25,641 bases of DNA from an uncultured Collinsella sp. (GCA_900546085.1 URBS01000014.1:1-25641); one strand, 5' to 3'; shown: positions 1 to 6,856, numbered from the stretch's first letter. Numbers and translations are program-made. Notes: generated from the letters alone by a model not told the origin.

Positions 1-205
1 CGACGTCCTCGCCCTGCTTATGACGCATGCCGAAACCGTGCTCACGCGCGAGCGCATCGCGCACGAGGCGCTGGGCTACGAATACGTGGGCGACACCAAC
101 AACGTCGACGTGCACATCGCGCACCTGCGCGCCAAGATCGAAGACGCCGGCGGTGCCCGCATCATCCAAACCGTGCGCGGGGTGGGCTATGTCTGCCGCG
201 CGTAA
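1..205 (+). CDS. Response regulator, OmpR/PhoB family, C-terminal part (5' end outside window)
   Basis: This is the DNA-binding end of a two-component transcription factor. Reading frame 2 is open from the window edge and ends in TAA at 203-205. The visible protein begins DVLALLMTHAETVLTRE, typical of the start of an OmpR-type winged helix. It continues through VDVHIAHLRAKIE, the recognition-helix region, and ends IIQTVRGVGYVCRA, the C-terminal beta hairpin of the family. The receiver domain with the phospho-accepting Asp is outside the window. The next gene starts inside this one (17-bp overlap) and encodes a histidine kinase, so the two are almost certainly a cognate pair made from one mRNA. 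The signal and target genes cannot be read from this fragment. Confidence 0.93.
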   Translation, partial: DVLALLMTHAETVLTRERIAHEALGYEYVGDTNNVDVHIAHLRAKIEDAGGARIIQTVRGVGYVCRA

Positions 206-1484
206 CGCCGAGACCAAGCGCGTCACCTCCATCGCCCGTGCCATCAACTGGAGCTACATGTGGCGCCGCCTGGCGAGCTACATCTGGCTCGACCTGTGGC
301 TGCTGGTTGCTGCGGCGGCGATCCTCATCTATGGCTATAACCAAACGCTGCCCGACGGCGCGTTTACCGCGGGATGGATCCCCGGTGCCGCCGTCCACGA
401 CATGTCGCTGACGCCCGCGCACGGCTGGGACCCCGCCACGCTCACCTATACCGTCGAGCTTGCGCGCACCACCAAGACCTTCCCCCTCGCGCAGGACCTC
501 ATCGCGCTGTGGCCCCTCTATCTTGTCGTTGCAGGTGGGCAGGTCATCAGCGTGCTCAACATGCTCGGCGGCGCCCGCCGCGTGCGCCGCACCATGGCGC
601 CGCTCAACGATCTGGCCCTGCGCGTGGACGAACTCGGCCGCATGCAGCTCTCCGGCGGCAAGATGGAAACACTGGAGCAGGCCATCGAGCGCGCAAGCGT
701 CGACTCGCCGAGCGTCACTACCGGCGACGCCGACCTGGCAAGCATCGAGGTTGCACTCAACCGCCTACTGCGCCAGATGCAAGAGGCCAAGCTGCAGCAG
801 ATGCGCTTTGTCAACGATGCGAGCCACGAGCTGCGCACGCCCATCGCGGTGATTCAGGGCTACGTGAACATGCTCGACCGCTGGGGCAAAGACGACCCGG
901 ACGTGCTGGCAGAGTCCATTGCCTCGCTCAAGGCCGAAAGCGAGCATATGCAGGAGCTCGTGGAGCAGCTGCTGTTTTTGGCGCGCGGCGATGCCGGGCG
1001 CACGGTCCTGCGGCGTGCGAATACTAACCTGGCCGCACTGGTCGGCGAGGTATGCGAGGAATCGCAGATGATCGATGCCGCGCACACATATCGACTGGCG
1101 TACGATGCCGCACTTGCCAGCGACCCGCGCTGCGACGCGCCCGTCGACGTGGCGCTCGTGAAGCAGGCTCTGCGCGTGATCGTGCAAAACGCCGCCAAGT
1201 ATTCGGACGCGGGCACATCCATCTCGTTTGGCGTGACGCCGGATGCGGGCGCGGGCACGATCGACATAAGTGTTGAGGACGAGGGCATCGGCATGAACCA
1301 GAAATCCGCAGCTCACGCATTCGAACGGTTCTACCGCGCCGACAACGCGCGCGATGCCGGCGCGCAGGGCTCGGGTCTGGGGCTCGCCATCGCCAAGTGG
1401 ATCGTCGACAGCCACGGCGGCGTCATCGGTGTGACCTCAGTCGAGGGCGTCGGCAGCCGCTTTACGATTCGCCTGCCACGATAG
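189..1484 (+). CDS. Sensor histidine kinase, membrane-bound
   Basis: This is the partner of the upstream response regulator: it autophosphorylates on His in response to an unknown signal and passes the phosphate on. The frame is open further upstream, but ATG 189 overlapping the regulator's end gives the usual layout and a 431-aa protein. Transmembrane segments lie near residues 30-50 and 104-126, leaving a short extracytoplasmic loop of about 50 residues, then a HAMP-like stretch. The HisKA box is FVNDASHELRTP with phospho-acceptor His213. The ATPase domain shows the N box (Asn334 in IVQNAAKY), G1 (DEGIGM from Asp364), F box (AFERFYRAD) and G2 (GSGLGLAIA from Gly394). All catalytic motifs are intact. 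The small sensor loop suggests an envelope or small-ligand stimulus, but this cannot be narrowed further. Confidence 0.95.
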   Translation: MSAARNAETKRVTSIARAINWSYMWRRLASYIWLDLWLLVAAAAILIYGYNQTLPDGAFTAGWIPGAAVHDMSLTPAHGWDPATLTYTVELARTTKTFPLAQDLIALWPLYLVVAGGQVISVLNMLGGARRVRRTMAPLNDLALRVDELGRMQLSGGKMETLEQAIERASVDSPSVTTGDADLASIEVALNRLLRQMQEAKLQQMRFVNDASHELRTPIAVIQGYVNMLDRWGKDDPDVLAESIASLKAESEHMQELVEQLLFLARGDAGRTVLRRANTNLAALVGEVCEESQMIDAAHTYRLAYDAALASDPRCDAPVDVALVKQALRVIVQNAAKYSDAGTSISFGVTPDAGAGTIDISVEDEGIGMNQKSAAHAFERFYRADNARDAGAQGSGLGLAIAKWIVDSHGGVIGVTSVEGVGSRFTIRLPR

Positions 1485-1503
1485 AAAGCCCCTCGGCATA
1501 AAT

Positions 1504-1537
1504 AAAGGGATAAGGCCAGGCGGCTCTATCCCTTTTT
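1504..1537. terminator. Bidirectional Rho-independent terminator
   Basis: AAAGGGATA (1504-1512) pairs with TATCCCTTT (1527-1535) across a 14-nt loop. There are T residues on the plus-strand side and an A/T-rich run on the other, so it can end the kinase transcript from the left and the VOC/IIB transcript from the right. It sits between two convergent genes, as expected. Confidence 0.85.
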
Positions 1538-1559
1538 GCTAGCTATAGCAGCCTGTGCG

Positions 1560-1934
1560 CTACTCGCGGCACAGATGCACGGCGAAGCCGGCGAACTCGC
1601 GCTTAAAGTACACGAGCTTGGTGCCGCCGTCGGGCAGCAGCACGCGCGACTCCTCGTTGACCTCGAGCCCGCGCTCGGCAAACCACTTCTCGGCCGCATC
1701 GATGTCGTTGACGGCAAAGCCAATGTGGCCCTTGGTGCCACGACCGTTCTGCTTCATGACCTCGATCAGCGAATCGTTAAAGTACGAAACCGGGGTCTCG
1801 ATAACGGGTAGGCCCATCATCGTCGAGAACAGCTCCGCGATCTCCAGGGCATCGGCCGGGTCGGTGGCGTTAATGCCCACGTGGGCGACGCGCATGCCAA
1901 AGAGCTCTACCGGGTTGGCGTTCTGCTCATTCAT
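1560..1934 (-). CDS. VOC (glyoxalase/bleomycin-resistance fold) family protein
   Basis: A 124-aa single-module vicinal-oxygen-chelate protein. The first beta-alpha-beta unit opens MRVAHVGINATDPADALE and the second contains GHIGFAVNDIDAAEKWF, the usual pair of repeats. His18, Glu58 and His70 sit where metal ligands are found in glyoxalase-type members, so a metal-dependent isomerase, lyase or dioxygenase activity is possible. The substrate cannot be deduced. Its start lies 12 bp downstream of the stop of the PTS IIB gene on the same strand, so the two are very probably co-transcribed. Linkage to a sugar phosphotransfer subunit hints at carbohydrate metabolism, which is inference only. The family assignment is secure; the function is not known. 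Confidence 0.88.
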   Translation of the reverse strand: MNEQNANPVELFGMRVAHVGINATDPADALEIAELFSTMMGLPVIETPVSYFNDSLIEVMKQNGRGTKGHIGFAVNDIDAAEKWFAERGLEVNEESRVLLPDGGTKLVYFKREFAGFAVHLCRE

Positions 1935-1946
1935 TACAGGCAGCGC

Positions 1947-2234
1947 CTACTGAGCCATAACGTCGAGAACGGCCTTCTCGGCAGCGACGCGGTTCATGCC
2001 GGTCATGAAGGGCACGCCGCTCACGTACGGGCAGGTGAGGCCCTCGGGGGCAACGGTGGTGGCGATCAGCAGGTCGGCGCCCTCGTCGCAAGCGTCCTTG
2101 GCCTCAGAGATGGCGCACTGCACGATCTCATACTTGCCGGCATAACCGTTGGCGTCGAGCATGGTGGCGACCTTCTGGGCAACGAGCGTGGAAGTAGCAG
2201 CGCCAGCACCGCAAGCCAAAACGATCTTCTTCAT
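1947..2234 (-). CDS. PTS system IIB subunit, galactitol (GatB)-like
   Basis: A 95-aa cytoplasmic phosphocarrier. The N terminus MKKIVLACGAGAATSTLVAQK is the IIB active-site loop of the galactitol/ascorbate superfamily, with Cys8 as the expected phosphocysteine followed by GAGAATS. The length matches free-standing GatB-type subunits. Normally such a protein takes phosphate from a IIA and gives it to a sugar entering through a IIC permease. Neither IIA nor IIC lies in this window, and the only neighbour in the unit is the VOC protein. A ribosome-binding site GAAGGGAG precedes the ATG. It may serve a remote permease or act as a regulatory phosphoprotein. Sugar specificity cannot be judged from IIB alone. 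Confidence 0.9.
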   Translation of the reverse strand: MKKIVLACGAGAATSTLVAQKVATMLDANGYAGKYEIVQCAISEAKDACDEGADLLIATTVAPEGLTCPYVSGVPFMTGMNRVAAEKAVLDVMAQ

Positions 2235-2312
2235 AGGTAATGTCTCCCTTCATGGTTTACTTTAGGTAAGTGTACCGCAGCGAGCGATGGCACTCAGCCT
2301 CGATGAGCTTTT

Positions 2313-2342
2313 ATGCCAGTTTGCTTGCGCGCTGCGTATAAT
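2313..2342 (+). promoter_or_regulatory. Candidate sigma-70-type promoter for the 2398 gene
   Basis: A perfect TATAAT lies at 2337-2342, with ATGCCA (4 of 6 matches to TTGACA) at 2313-2318 and an 18-bp spacer. It falls in the divergent gap between the PTS IIB gene and the plus-strand membrane protein, 55 bp before its start codon. Confidence 0.6.
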
Positions 2343-2397
2343 ACATCTAGTACGTGTTGTCATACCGCTCGCTATATGAGCGACTAAGGATCCCAAT

Positions 2398-3021
2398 ATG
2401 CCCGATTCCCGCACACTCTGGACCGCCGTCGTTATCATCTGCATCGGCGTGTCGGTGTTCTTTAGCGTCAAAAAACGCACTACGTTTAAACGCCTGCAAC
2501 AGTTGATGGCCGCCAAACAGTGGGCCGAGTTTGATCGTTTGCTCGACGCCAAGCTCACCAGCATGCTGTACCCGCGCTACAACCGCGACTACCTGCGTCT
2601 GAACTCCTATCTGCTGCGCGAGGACCACAAGCGCGCCGATGAGATGTTCGATTTGCTGCTGGGGCTCAATCTGCCCAAGATGCAGCGCGTCGACCTGGTG
2701 ATTAAGGCATTTAACTACTATGCTGGCCAGGAGGACCGCAAAAAGTCCAAGGAGCTTCTGCACGAGATCAAGGGCTTTGAGGGCGGTCAGGCCGAGGCGG
2801 TCGCACACGAATGCCAGCTGATGTACGACACGATGATCCTCAAGCGCCACAACGACATTCCCGAGCTGGAGCGCATGCTCAAGGAAGCCGGTGACGACAA
2901 GGTTAAGAGCTGCCGCCTGGAATACCTGCTAGCCCTGCAGTACCAGAACAAGGGCGACGAGGCCAAGTTCGCCGAGTACTTGGAAAAGTCGGGCCAACAC
3001 TCGATGGCCGTCAACGCGTAA
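2398..3021 (+). CDS. Membrane-anchored helical-repeat (TPR-like) protein, function unknown
   Basis: A 207-aa protein not assigned to a named family. Residues about 8-24 (TAVVIICIGVSVFFSVK) form one hydrophobic helix followed by KKR, predicting an N-terminal anchor with the rest in the cytoplasm. The remainder is rich in charged amphipathic helices. It has the look of TPR-like repeats (for example QQLMAAKQWAEFDRLLDAKL near the start, and a late stretch YLLALQYQNKGDEAKFAEYL), consistent with a protein-protein interaction scaffold. It has its own promoter with a perfect -10 box and lies directly upstream of a tRNA-Leu gene. No catalytic motif is visible. The coding call is firm because of codon bias, start context and a long uninterrupted frame; the role is unknown. 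Confidence 0.85.
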   Translation: MPDSRTLWTAVVIICIGVSVFFSVKKRTTFKRLQQLMAAKQWAEFDRLLDAKLTSMLYPRYNRDYLRLNSYLLREDHKRADEMFDLLLGLNLPKMQRVDLVIKAFNYYAGQEDRKKSKELLHEIKGFEGGQAEAVAHECQLMYDTMILKRHNDIPELERMLKEAGDDKVKSCRLEYLLALQYQNKGDEAKFAEYLEKSGQHSMAVNA

Positions 3022-3052
3022 CGGGCGGCTTGTGCTAGACTTCTAGTCTCAC

Positions 3053-3137
3053 GGGGGCGTGGCGGAATTGGCATACGCAGGAGACTTAAAATCTCTCGCC
3101 GCAAGGATTGTGGGTTCGAGTCCCACCGCCCCTACCA
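3053..3137 (+). tRNA. tRNA-Leu (anticodon UAA)
   Basis: This folds as a class II tRNA. The acceptor stem is GGGGGCG with CGCCCCT (a G-U pair at the end). The D arm is GCG/CGC, the anticodon stem GGAGA/TCTCT with loop CTTAAAA (anticodon TAA), and a long variable arm follows. The T arm is GTGGG TTCGAGT CCCAC. The discriminator A and CCA end are encoded in the DNA. The large variable arm plus UAA anticodon identifies leucine. It decodes UUA/UUG, which are rare codons in a genome of this GC content. Confidence 0.96.
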
Positions 3138-3152
3138 CGTATTGTTTATGGA

Positions 3153-3187
3153 CCCGTGTCCCCAAGGGATGCGGGCTCGTTTCTTTC
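3153..3187 (+). terminator. Rho-independent terminator of the tRNA-Leu gene
   Basis: CCCGTGTCCC (3153-3162) and GGGATGCGGG (3166-3175) form a 10-bp stem with two G-U pairs and a CAA loop. A T-rich tail CTCGTTTCTTTC follows. It lies 15 bp after the tRNA CCA end. Confidence 0.8.
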
Positions 3188-3207
3188 GGACGCCGGTGGA
3201 CTTTAGA

Positions 3208-3276
3208 AGTTGCGGTGGAATAGTTCCAGTTTTGACTGGTTACCAGCTCATTTAAGAACTTTTTCACCGCAACTTA
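3208..3276. repeat. 69-nt structured repeat, copy A (upstream of the DUF4143 ATPase)
   Basis: The outer stem is AGTTGCGGTG (3208-3217) with CACCGCAACT (3265-3274), a perfect 10 bp. Nested inside are AGTTC (3222-3226)/GAACT (3256-3260) and a CTGG-TTA-CCAG hairpin (3236-3246). A second copy with the same length and outer stem lies at 4793-4861 on the other side of the ATPase gene. It resembles a MITE/REP-type or structured-RNA element. Confidence 0.8.
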
Positions 3277-3288
3277 GATTGGCACTCC

Positions 3289-3372
3289 CACATTTTTCGA
3301 TGGAAAAACGTGGTTATCTCGCACATTTTCCGATGGAAAAACGTGGTTGTCTCGCACATTTTCCAAGGGAAA
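3289..3372. repeat. Tandem 33-bp palindromic repeats (2 full, 1 partial) upstream of the ATPase gene
   Basis: Unit 1 (3289-3321) and unit 2 (3322-3354) differ at two positions. Unit 3 (3355-3372) is truncated and divergent. Each full unit holds an inverted repeat of CACATTTTTC / GAAAAACGTG around GATG. Units abut directly with no unique spacers, so this is not CRISPR. The array ends about 15 bp before a TATACT box and looks like a set of operators for the gene starting at 3416, although the regulator is unknown. Confidence 0.75.
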
Positions 3373-3386
3373 CGCCCAAATGGCCT

Positions 3387-3392
3387 TATACT
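3387..3392 (+). promoter_or_regulatory. Candidate -10 box for the ATPase gene
   Basis: TATACT lies at 3387-3392, 23 bp before ATG 3416, with no strong -35. The -35 region would fall in the third, degenerate palindrome, which suggests regulation by a protein bound to the repeats. Confidence 0.4.
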
Positions 3393-3415
3393 AGCCAAGA
3401 GAGTTGGGAGGCAAT

Positions 3416-4717
3416 ATGCAGCGACAGCTTATGAGTGAACTTATCGCTTGGAAATCAAGAGCGAATCGCAAACCCCTCTTGCTTAAGGGTGCCCGCCAGA
3501 CAGGAAAGACTTGGCTTCTTAACGAATTCGCGAGCCAACAGTATCGAAACATCATTCGTTTCGACTTTATGCTCGAACCGAGCGCACGCTCGCTGTTCGA
3601 TGGAGACCTCGACCCCAAGCGCATCATCTCCCAGATAGAGCTTCTTCGCGGCCAAACCGTAACTCCGGCAGACACGCTCATCATCTTTGACGAGATCCAA
3701 GAGGCACCGCGCGGCATCACCTCGCTCAAGTACTTCAACGAGCTTGCGCCCGAATACCATATCGTCGCAGCCGGCTCCTATATGGGCCTCGCGCTCCGGC
3801 GCGAAAACGAGTCATTTCCCGTCGGCAAAATCGACCAGCTCACCATGCGTCCCATGGGGTTTACCGAGTTCGTTCGCGCCGTCGATGGCGACCCGCTCGC
3901 CGACGCCATCCTTGCCGCAGACATGAATCTTCTGGCAAACGTTACCGAAAAGCTCGAGCACTTGCTCAAGGAATACCTCGTTGTCGGCGGCATGCCCGAA
4001 GTCGTCTCCGCCTTCGCCGCGACCCGCGATTTCATCGAAGCCCGCAGGCTTCAGCAACAAATTATCGAGGCTTACGAATCCGATTTTGGCAAACATGCGC
4101 CCGCCCGCATTGTCGAGCGCATGAGGCTGGTTTGGAAATCCCTCCCCGGCCAGCTTGCAAAGGAAAATAAAAAGTTCATCTACGGAGCCCTTCGCCCCGG
4201 AGCGCGCGCACGCGATTTCGAAGAGAGTCTCCAGTGGCTCATGGATTACGGAATCGTTCATAAGGTGCCGCGCGTTTCCGCTCTCAGGGCACCGCTTTCG
4301 AGCTATGAGGACCTCTCGGGCTTCAAGCTGTTTTGCATCGACACCGGCATCCTCGGCGCGCTCTCCAACCTCCCACCGACCATCGTCCTGGACGGCTCCG
4401 CTGTTTTCACCGAGTTTAAGGGCTCGCTCACCGAGCAATATGTCGCACAGGAACTCTTGCTGCAAGGCAAAAGCCCCGCGTACTGGTCCTCTACCTCTGG
4501 CAATGCCGAAACCGATTTTGCTATCGATCACATGGGGACTGTACTTCCGCTTGAGGTCAAGGCGGCGGAGAACCTTAAAGCGAAGAGTCTGAAAATAGCC
4601 TGCGAAAAATTCAAACTCATGCGTTGCGTGAGGACCTCCCTGGCGGCATATAGAGACGAGGACATGCTCGTCAATATTCCGCTTTGGGAGATTGGGCAAA
4701 TCGACAAACTGGCATAA
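3416..4717 (+). CDS. AAA-type ATP-binding protein with DUF4143 C-terminal domain
   Basis: A 433-aa protein of the AAA_14/DUF4143 family. The frame opens at TTG 3404, but ATG 3416 preceded by GGGAGG is the natural start. Walker A is GARQTGKT (residues 25-32) and Walker B is LIIFDE (88-93), followed by QE. The sensor-like stretch HIVAAGSYMG comes next. The C-terminal part carries ExD (365-367) and ExK (380-382 in PLEVKA), the pattern of a PD-(D/E)xK nuclease fold, as known for DUF4143 proteins. The biological role of the family is poorly defined; members are common, often multicopy, accessory genes in gut bacteria. Codon use is less GC-biased than in the flanking genes. The gene is bracketed by the 69-nt repeats and preceded by palindromes, suggesting separate acquisition and its own control. 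Confidence 0.92.
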   Translation: MQRQLMSELIAWKSRANRKPLLLKGARQTGKTWLLNEFASQQYRNIIRFDFMLEPSARSLFDGDLDPKRIISQIELLRGQTVTPADTLIIFDEIQEAPRGITSLKYFNELAPEYHIVAAGSYMGLALRRENESFPVGKIDQLTMRPMGFTEFVRAVDGDPLADAILAADMNLLANVTEKLEHLLKEYLVVGGMPEVVSAFAATRDFIEARRLQQQIIEAYESDFGKHAPARIVERMRLVWKSLPGQLAKENKKFIYGALRPGARARDFEESLQWLMDYGIVHKVPRVSALRAPLSSYEDLSGFKLFCIDTGILGALSNLPPTIVLDGSAVFTEFKGSLTEQYVAQELLLQGKSPAYWSSTSGNAETDFAIDHMGTVLPLEVKAAENLKAKSLKIACEKFKLMRCVRTSLAAYRDEDMLVNIPLWEIGQIDKLA

Positions 4718-4744
4718 AGGCTGCGGAGGCGCTCAGCAAGGACT

Positions 4745-4788
4745 GTCCCCAGGTGCCGGCAGAAAAGAAACGTCCCTAGGTGCCGGCT
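4745..4788. repeat. Direct repeat pair GTCCC(Y)AGGTGCCGGC
   Basis: GTCCCCAGGTGCCGGC (from 4745) and GTCCCTAGGTGCCGGC (from 4773) lie 28 bp apart between the ATPase stop and repeat copy B. The same core AGGTGCCG recurs in the element inside the his operon at 16671. The function is unknown; it looks like a dispersed intergenic motif. Confidence 0.55.
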
Positions 4789-4792
4789 GTTG

Positions 4793-4861
4793 AGTTGCGG
4801 TGGAATAGGGACTGGTTGGGGCCCGAAAGGGCGATTTTAGTCCGCATTTCACCGCAACTTA
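4793..4861. repeat. 69-nt structured repeat, copy B (downstream of the DUF4143 ATPase)
   Basis: It has the same outer stem as copy A (AGTTGCGGTG 4793-4802 / CACCGCAACT 4850-4859), the same 47-nt interior length, the same GGAATAG after the left arm and the same TTA after the right arm. The interior sequence differs but again folds: GGACT (4809-4813)/AGTCC (4839-4843) around GCCC-GAAA-GGGC (4821-4832). It ends 12 bp before the stop codon of the convergent ppx gene. Confidence 0.8.
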
Positions 4862-4872
4862 TGAGGGGATGG

Positions 4873-5874
4873 TTAAAGGGCGCTCAGGCTCGGGGTCCAG
4901 GCGATGGTGGGAGTCGCGCCGTCGAGAACCTCGTTGATGGTGGCGGCCATGCCGGCGAGGAGGCTGTTCTCGCTTACGGTGAGCGCATCGTAGCCACCGG
5001 CGCGCATGAGCTCGCGAATCACCACGGCGCCAGCGAGAATCACGCCCGCGCGCTTGGGCTGCACGCCTGGCAACGCGGCAATGCTCTCCACGTCCAGCGT
5101 GGACATGCGCTCGATAGCGGCAGAAATCTGCTCCATCGAAAGCTCGCGCAGGTGCACAAAGCTCGAGTCGTACGGCTCCAGTTCGTGGACCAGCGCCACG
5201 AGCGTAGTGACGGTACCGCCCACCGCGACCAGGCGCTCTGCACGCTCATAATTGCTCGGCAGGCCCTCAAAATAGGCGGAGAACTGCTCGCCCGCCCACG
5301 CGGCGGCAACCGCAAGCTCGCCGTCCGCGGGCGGCAGCGCCGAGAAAAACCGCTCCGTCACGCGACGGCAACCGATGTCCAGCGAGCGCGTTCCCTCCAG
5401 CGCAAAGACGCCGCGCTCCGGCGCGTACACGCCAGTCGCGAGCTCCGTGGATCCGCCGCCCGAATCGGCAACAATGATGCGCTCGCCGGCAAAGTCGTGC
5501 GCCACGCCGAAAAACGTCAGGCGCGCCTCGACCTCGCCCGGAATCACCTGTGGCTCAAGCCCCAGATCGCGCAGGCCGTCCAACAGCAGCGCGGCATTGG
5601 ACGCATCGCGCGCGGCACTCGTACACGTGGTGCAGACGCACACGGCCCCAAAGGCACGGGCCTCGTCCACAAACATGTGACACGCAGCGAGCACACGCTC
5701 GACAGCCGCCTTGCAAAAGCGCCCCGTCGTGTCCACGCCCTCGCCCAAGTCGGTGATCTCGGTATGCTTGGACGATTCCACGATCGCCCCAGCCTCGACC
5801 TGCGCCAGCACTAGTCGCGACGACACCGTTCCCAGGTCAATCGCGGCCACCTTATATCGTTTGCAATCTGCCAT
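4873..5874 (-). CDS. Ppx/GppA family phosphatase (exopolyphosphatase or pppGpp phosphohydrolase)
   Basis: A 333-aa ASKHA-fold phosphatase that hydrolyses polyphosphate or guanosine pentaphosphate; sequence alone does not separate the two. ATG 5874 is chosen because GGAGGGGAG precedes it and the family's first strand follows at once (VAAIDLGTVSSR, Asp13). The second phosphate-binding loop is VADSGGGSTEL, and CTTCTSAARDASN corresponds to the conserved TSAxRxAxN stretch. VGGTVTTLVAL and VSENSLLAGM complete the family pattern. The length is that of the short one-domain-pair form common in actinobacteria. It is the last gene of the minus-strand unit, 28 bp after the FtsB-like gene, matching the conserved eno-ftsB-ppx order of Actinobacteria. 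The DUF501 gene usually between the last two is absent. Confidence 0.9.
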   Translation of the reverse strand: MADCKRYKVAAIDLGTVSSRLVLAQVEAGAIVESSKHTEITDLGEGVDTTGRFCKAAVERVLAACHMFVDEARAFGAVCVCTTCTSAARDASNAALLLDGLRDLGLEPQVIPGEVEARLTFFGVAHDFAGERIIVADSGGGSTELATGVYAPERGVFALEGTRSLDIGCRRVTERFFSALPPADGELAVAAAWAGEQFSAYFEGLPSNYERAERLVAVGGTVTTLVALVHELEPYDSSFVHLRELSMEQISAAIERMSTLDVESIAALPGVQPKRAGVILAGAVVIRELMRAGGYDALTVSENSLLAGMAATINEVLDGATPTIAWTPSLSAL

Positions 5875-5902
5875 TGCGGGCTCCCCTCCGGGCGCTACTC
5901 GC

Positions 5903-6661
5903 CTACTCGCCGCTGGACGCGACCGTCTGGCCCTCGACGCCGTTAAATCCAAACAGCATATCGAGCGTCTTGATGTACCACGGTGCGTCCTTGCCGACCT
6001 CTTCGATCTCTTTGGCCACTTCGCTGGCATTCTTGGCGTTTGAGGACTTTTTGCTCGACGACGAATCCGAATCCTCGTCCAGACCCTGCACTTCAATCCT
6101 CTTCTCGCCGGGCATCGCCATGCCCAGGTCCCGTGCCGAATCCTTAATTCCCTCTTCCGAGAACCACTTATCAGTGTCTTTTTTCATCTCATCATTGTAT
6201 TGCTGGCGAATCTCGACCTGCTTGGCCAAGATATCGCTCGAACGCTTTGCCACGTACAGGTCGCGCACGGGGAAATACAGGCTCACGAGCGCCAGCGCCA
6301 CCACGATACCGATAAACAGCGGACGCAGAGAGCCATGCGTAAAGTCATAGATCGCCTTGACCACCGCGTTGTCGTTGGCGTAGCGCATAAAGTCCGAGCC
6401 CGAAAAACGGTTCGAGGGCCTGCTCGATTTGTCGTGTGCCTGAGTCGAGGGACGCGACGTATGCGACGAACGTGCCGGGCGCACCGGTCCATCTGTCGAA
6501 GTATTCACTTGAGCATTGGGGCGCGAGGTACTTGTCGGGCGCTGCGCGGGGCGGCCGACGCCGGCGTAGGCGGACCCACCGAGCTGCACCGTGCGCGCAC
6601 GGCGAGGCGACGGCTCGCGCGAACCGGCGGAATAGTACCTGTTGTCGTAAATCTGATCCAT
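5903..6661 (-). CDS. FtsB/DivIC-like septum formation initiator protein
   Basis: A 252-aa bitopic membrane protein expected at the division septum, where FtsB/DivIC links FtsL and FtsQ/DivIB. ATG 6661 (MDQIYDNRYYS) has AAGG 8 nt upstream; longer frames upstream have no ribosome site. Residues 1-110 are a low-complexity Arg/Ser/Pro/Thr-rich cytoplasmic tail. Residues about 114-130 (PLFIGIVVALALVSLYF) form the membrane helix. A charged coiled-coil stretch follows (LAKQVEIRQQYNDEMKKD), then the WFSEEGIKDSARDLGMAMPGE segment typical of the family. The tail ends acidic and Ser-rich and closes with a short DAPWYIKTLDMLFGF patch. Position between enolase and ppx supports the call: the same order holds in mycobacteria. 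A terminator separates it from eno, so it probably has its own promoter. Confidence 0.85.
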   Translation of the reverse strand: MDQIYDNRYYSAGSREPSPRRARTVQLGGSAYAGVGRPAQRPTSTSRPNAQVNTSTDGPVRPARSSHTSRPSTQAHDKSSRPSNRFSGSDFMRYANDNAVVKAIYDFTHGSLRPLFIGIVVALALVSLYFPVRDLYVAKRSSDILAKQVEIRQQYNDEMKKDTDKWFSEEGIKDSARDLGMAMPGEKRIEVQGLDEDSDSSSSKKSSNAKNASEVAKEIEEVGKDAPWYIKTLDMLFGFNGVEGQTVASSGE

Positions 6662-6704
6662 GTGCGCCTTGTGCGGTTGAGGTTTGTTTGCGCTAAGTCC
6701 TTTA

Positions 6705-6713
6705 GTTATAGCA
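6705..6713 (-). promoter_or_regulatory. Candidate extended -10 promoter for the ftsB-like gene
   Basis: Read on the minus strand, TGC-TATAAC gives an extended -10 (TGN plus TATAAC), 44 bp upstream of the ATG at 6661 and downstream of the eno terminator. No convincing -35 is seen. Confidence 0.45.
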
Positions 6714-6752
6714 CGAGCGCCCGCACCGCCTTCGCCAGCCTTTGCTCGACAT

Positions 6753-6784
6753 AAAAAAGGCGCTGAGCCATATGGCCCAGCGCC
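6753..6784 (-). terminator. Rho-independent terminator of eno
   Basis: On the minus strand GGCGCTGGGCC-AT-AT-GGCTCAGCGCC forms an 11-bp stem with one G-U pair, followed by six T residues (the A run at 6753-6758). It lies 72 bp downstream of the enolase stop codon. Confidence 0.92.
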
Positions 6785-6856
6785 CACAGCGCTTTGCGGC
6801 GTCCAGCCAAGGCGGGGCGGAACCGAGTCAGCCTCCTCCTCGCCAAATTCGCCCGT

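Noticed and set aside
3049..3267. Minus-strand 72-codon frame over the tRNA
   Set aside because: It covers tRNA-Leu, its terminator and repeat copy A, so it is not a real gene.
3289..3372. Possible CRISPR array
   Set aside because: The 33-bp units abut without unique spacers, only 2.5 units exist, and no cas gene is present.
3208..4861. Insertion sequence or transposon carrying the ATPase
   Set aside because: The flanking repeats are direct copies of a short structured element; no transposase, integrase or target duplication was seen, so mobility remains only a hypothesis.
5875..6096. Upstream extension of the Ppx/GppA frame
   Set aside because: It overlaps the ftsB-like gene and is Arg/Ser-rich; ATG 5874 has a good ribosome site and starts at the family's first strand.
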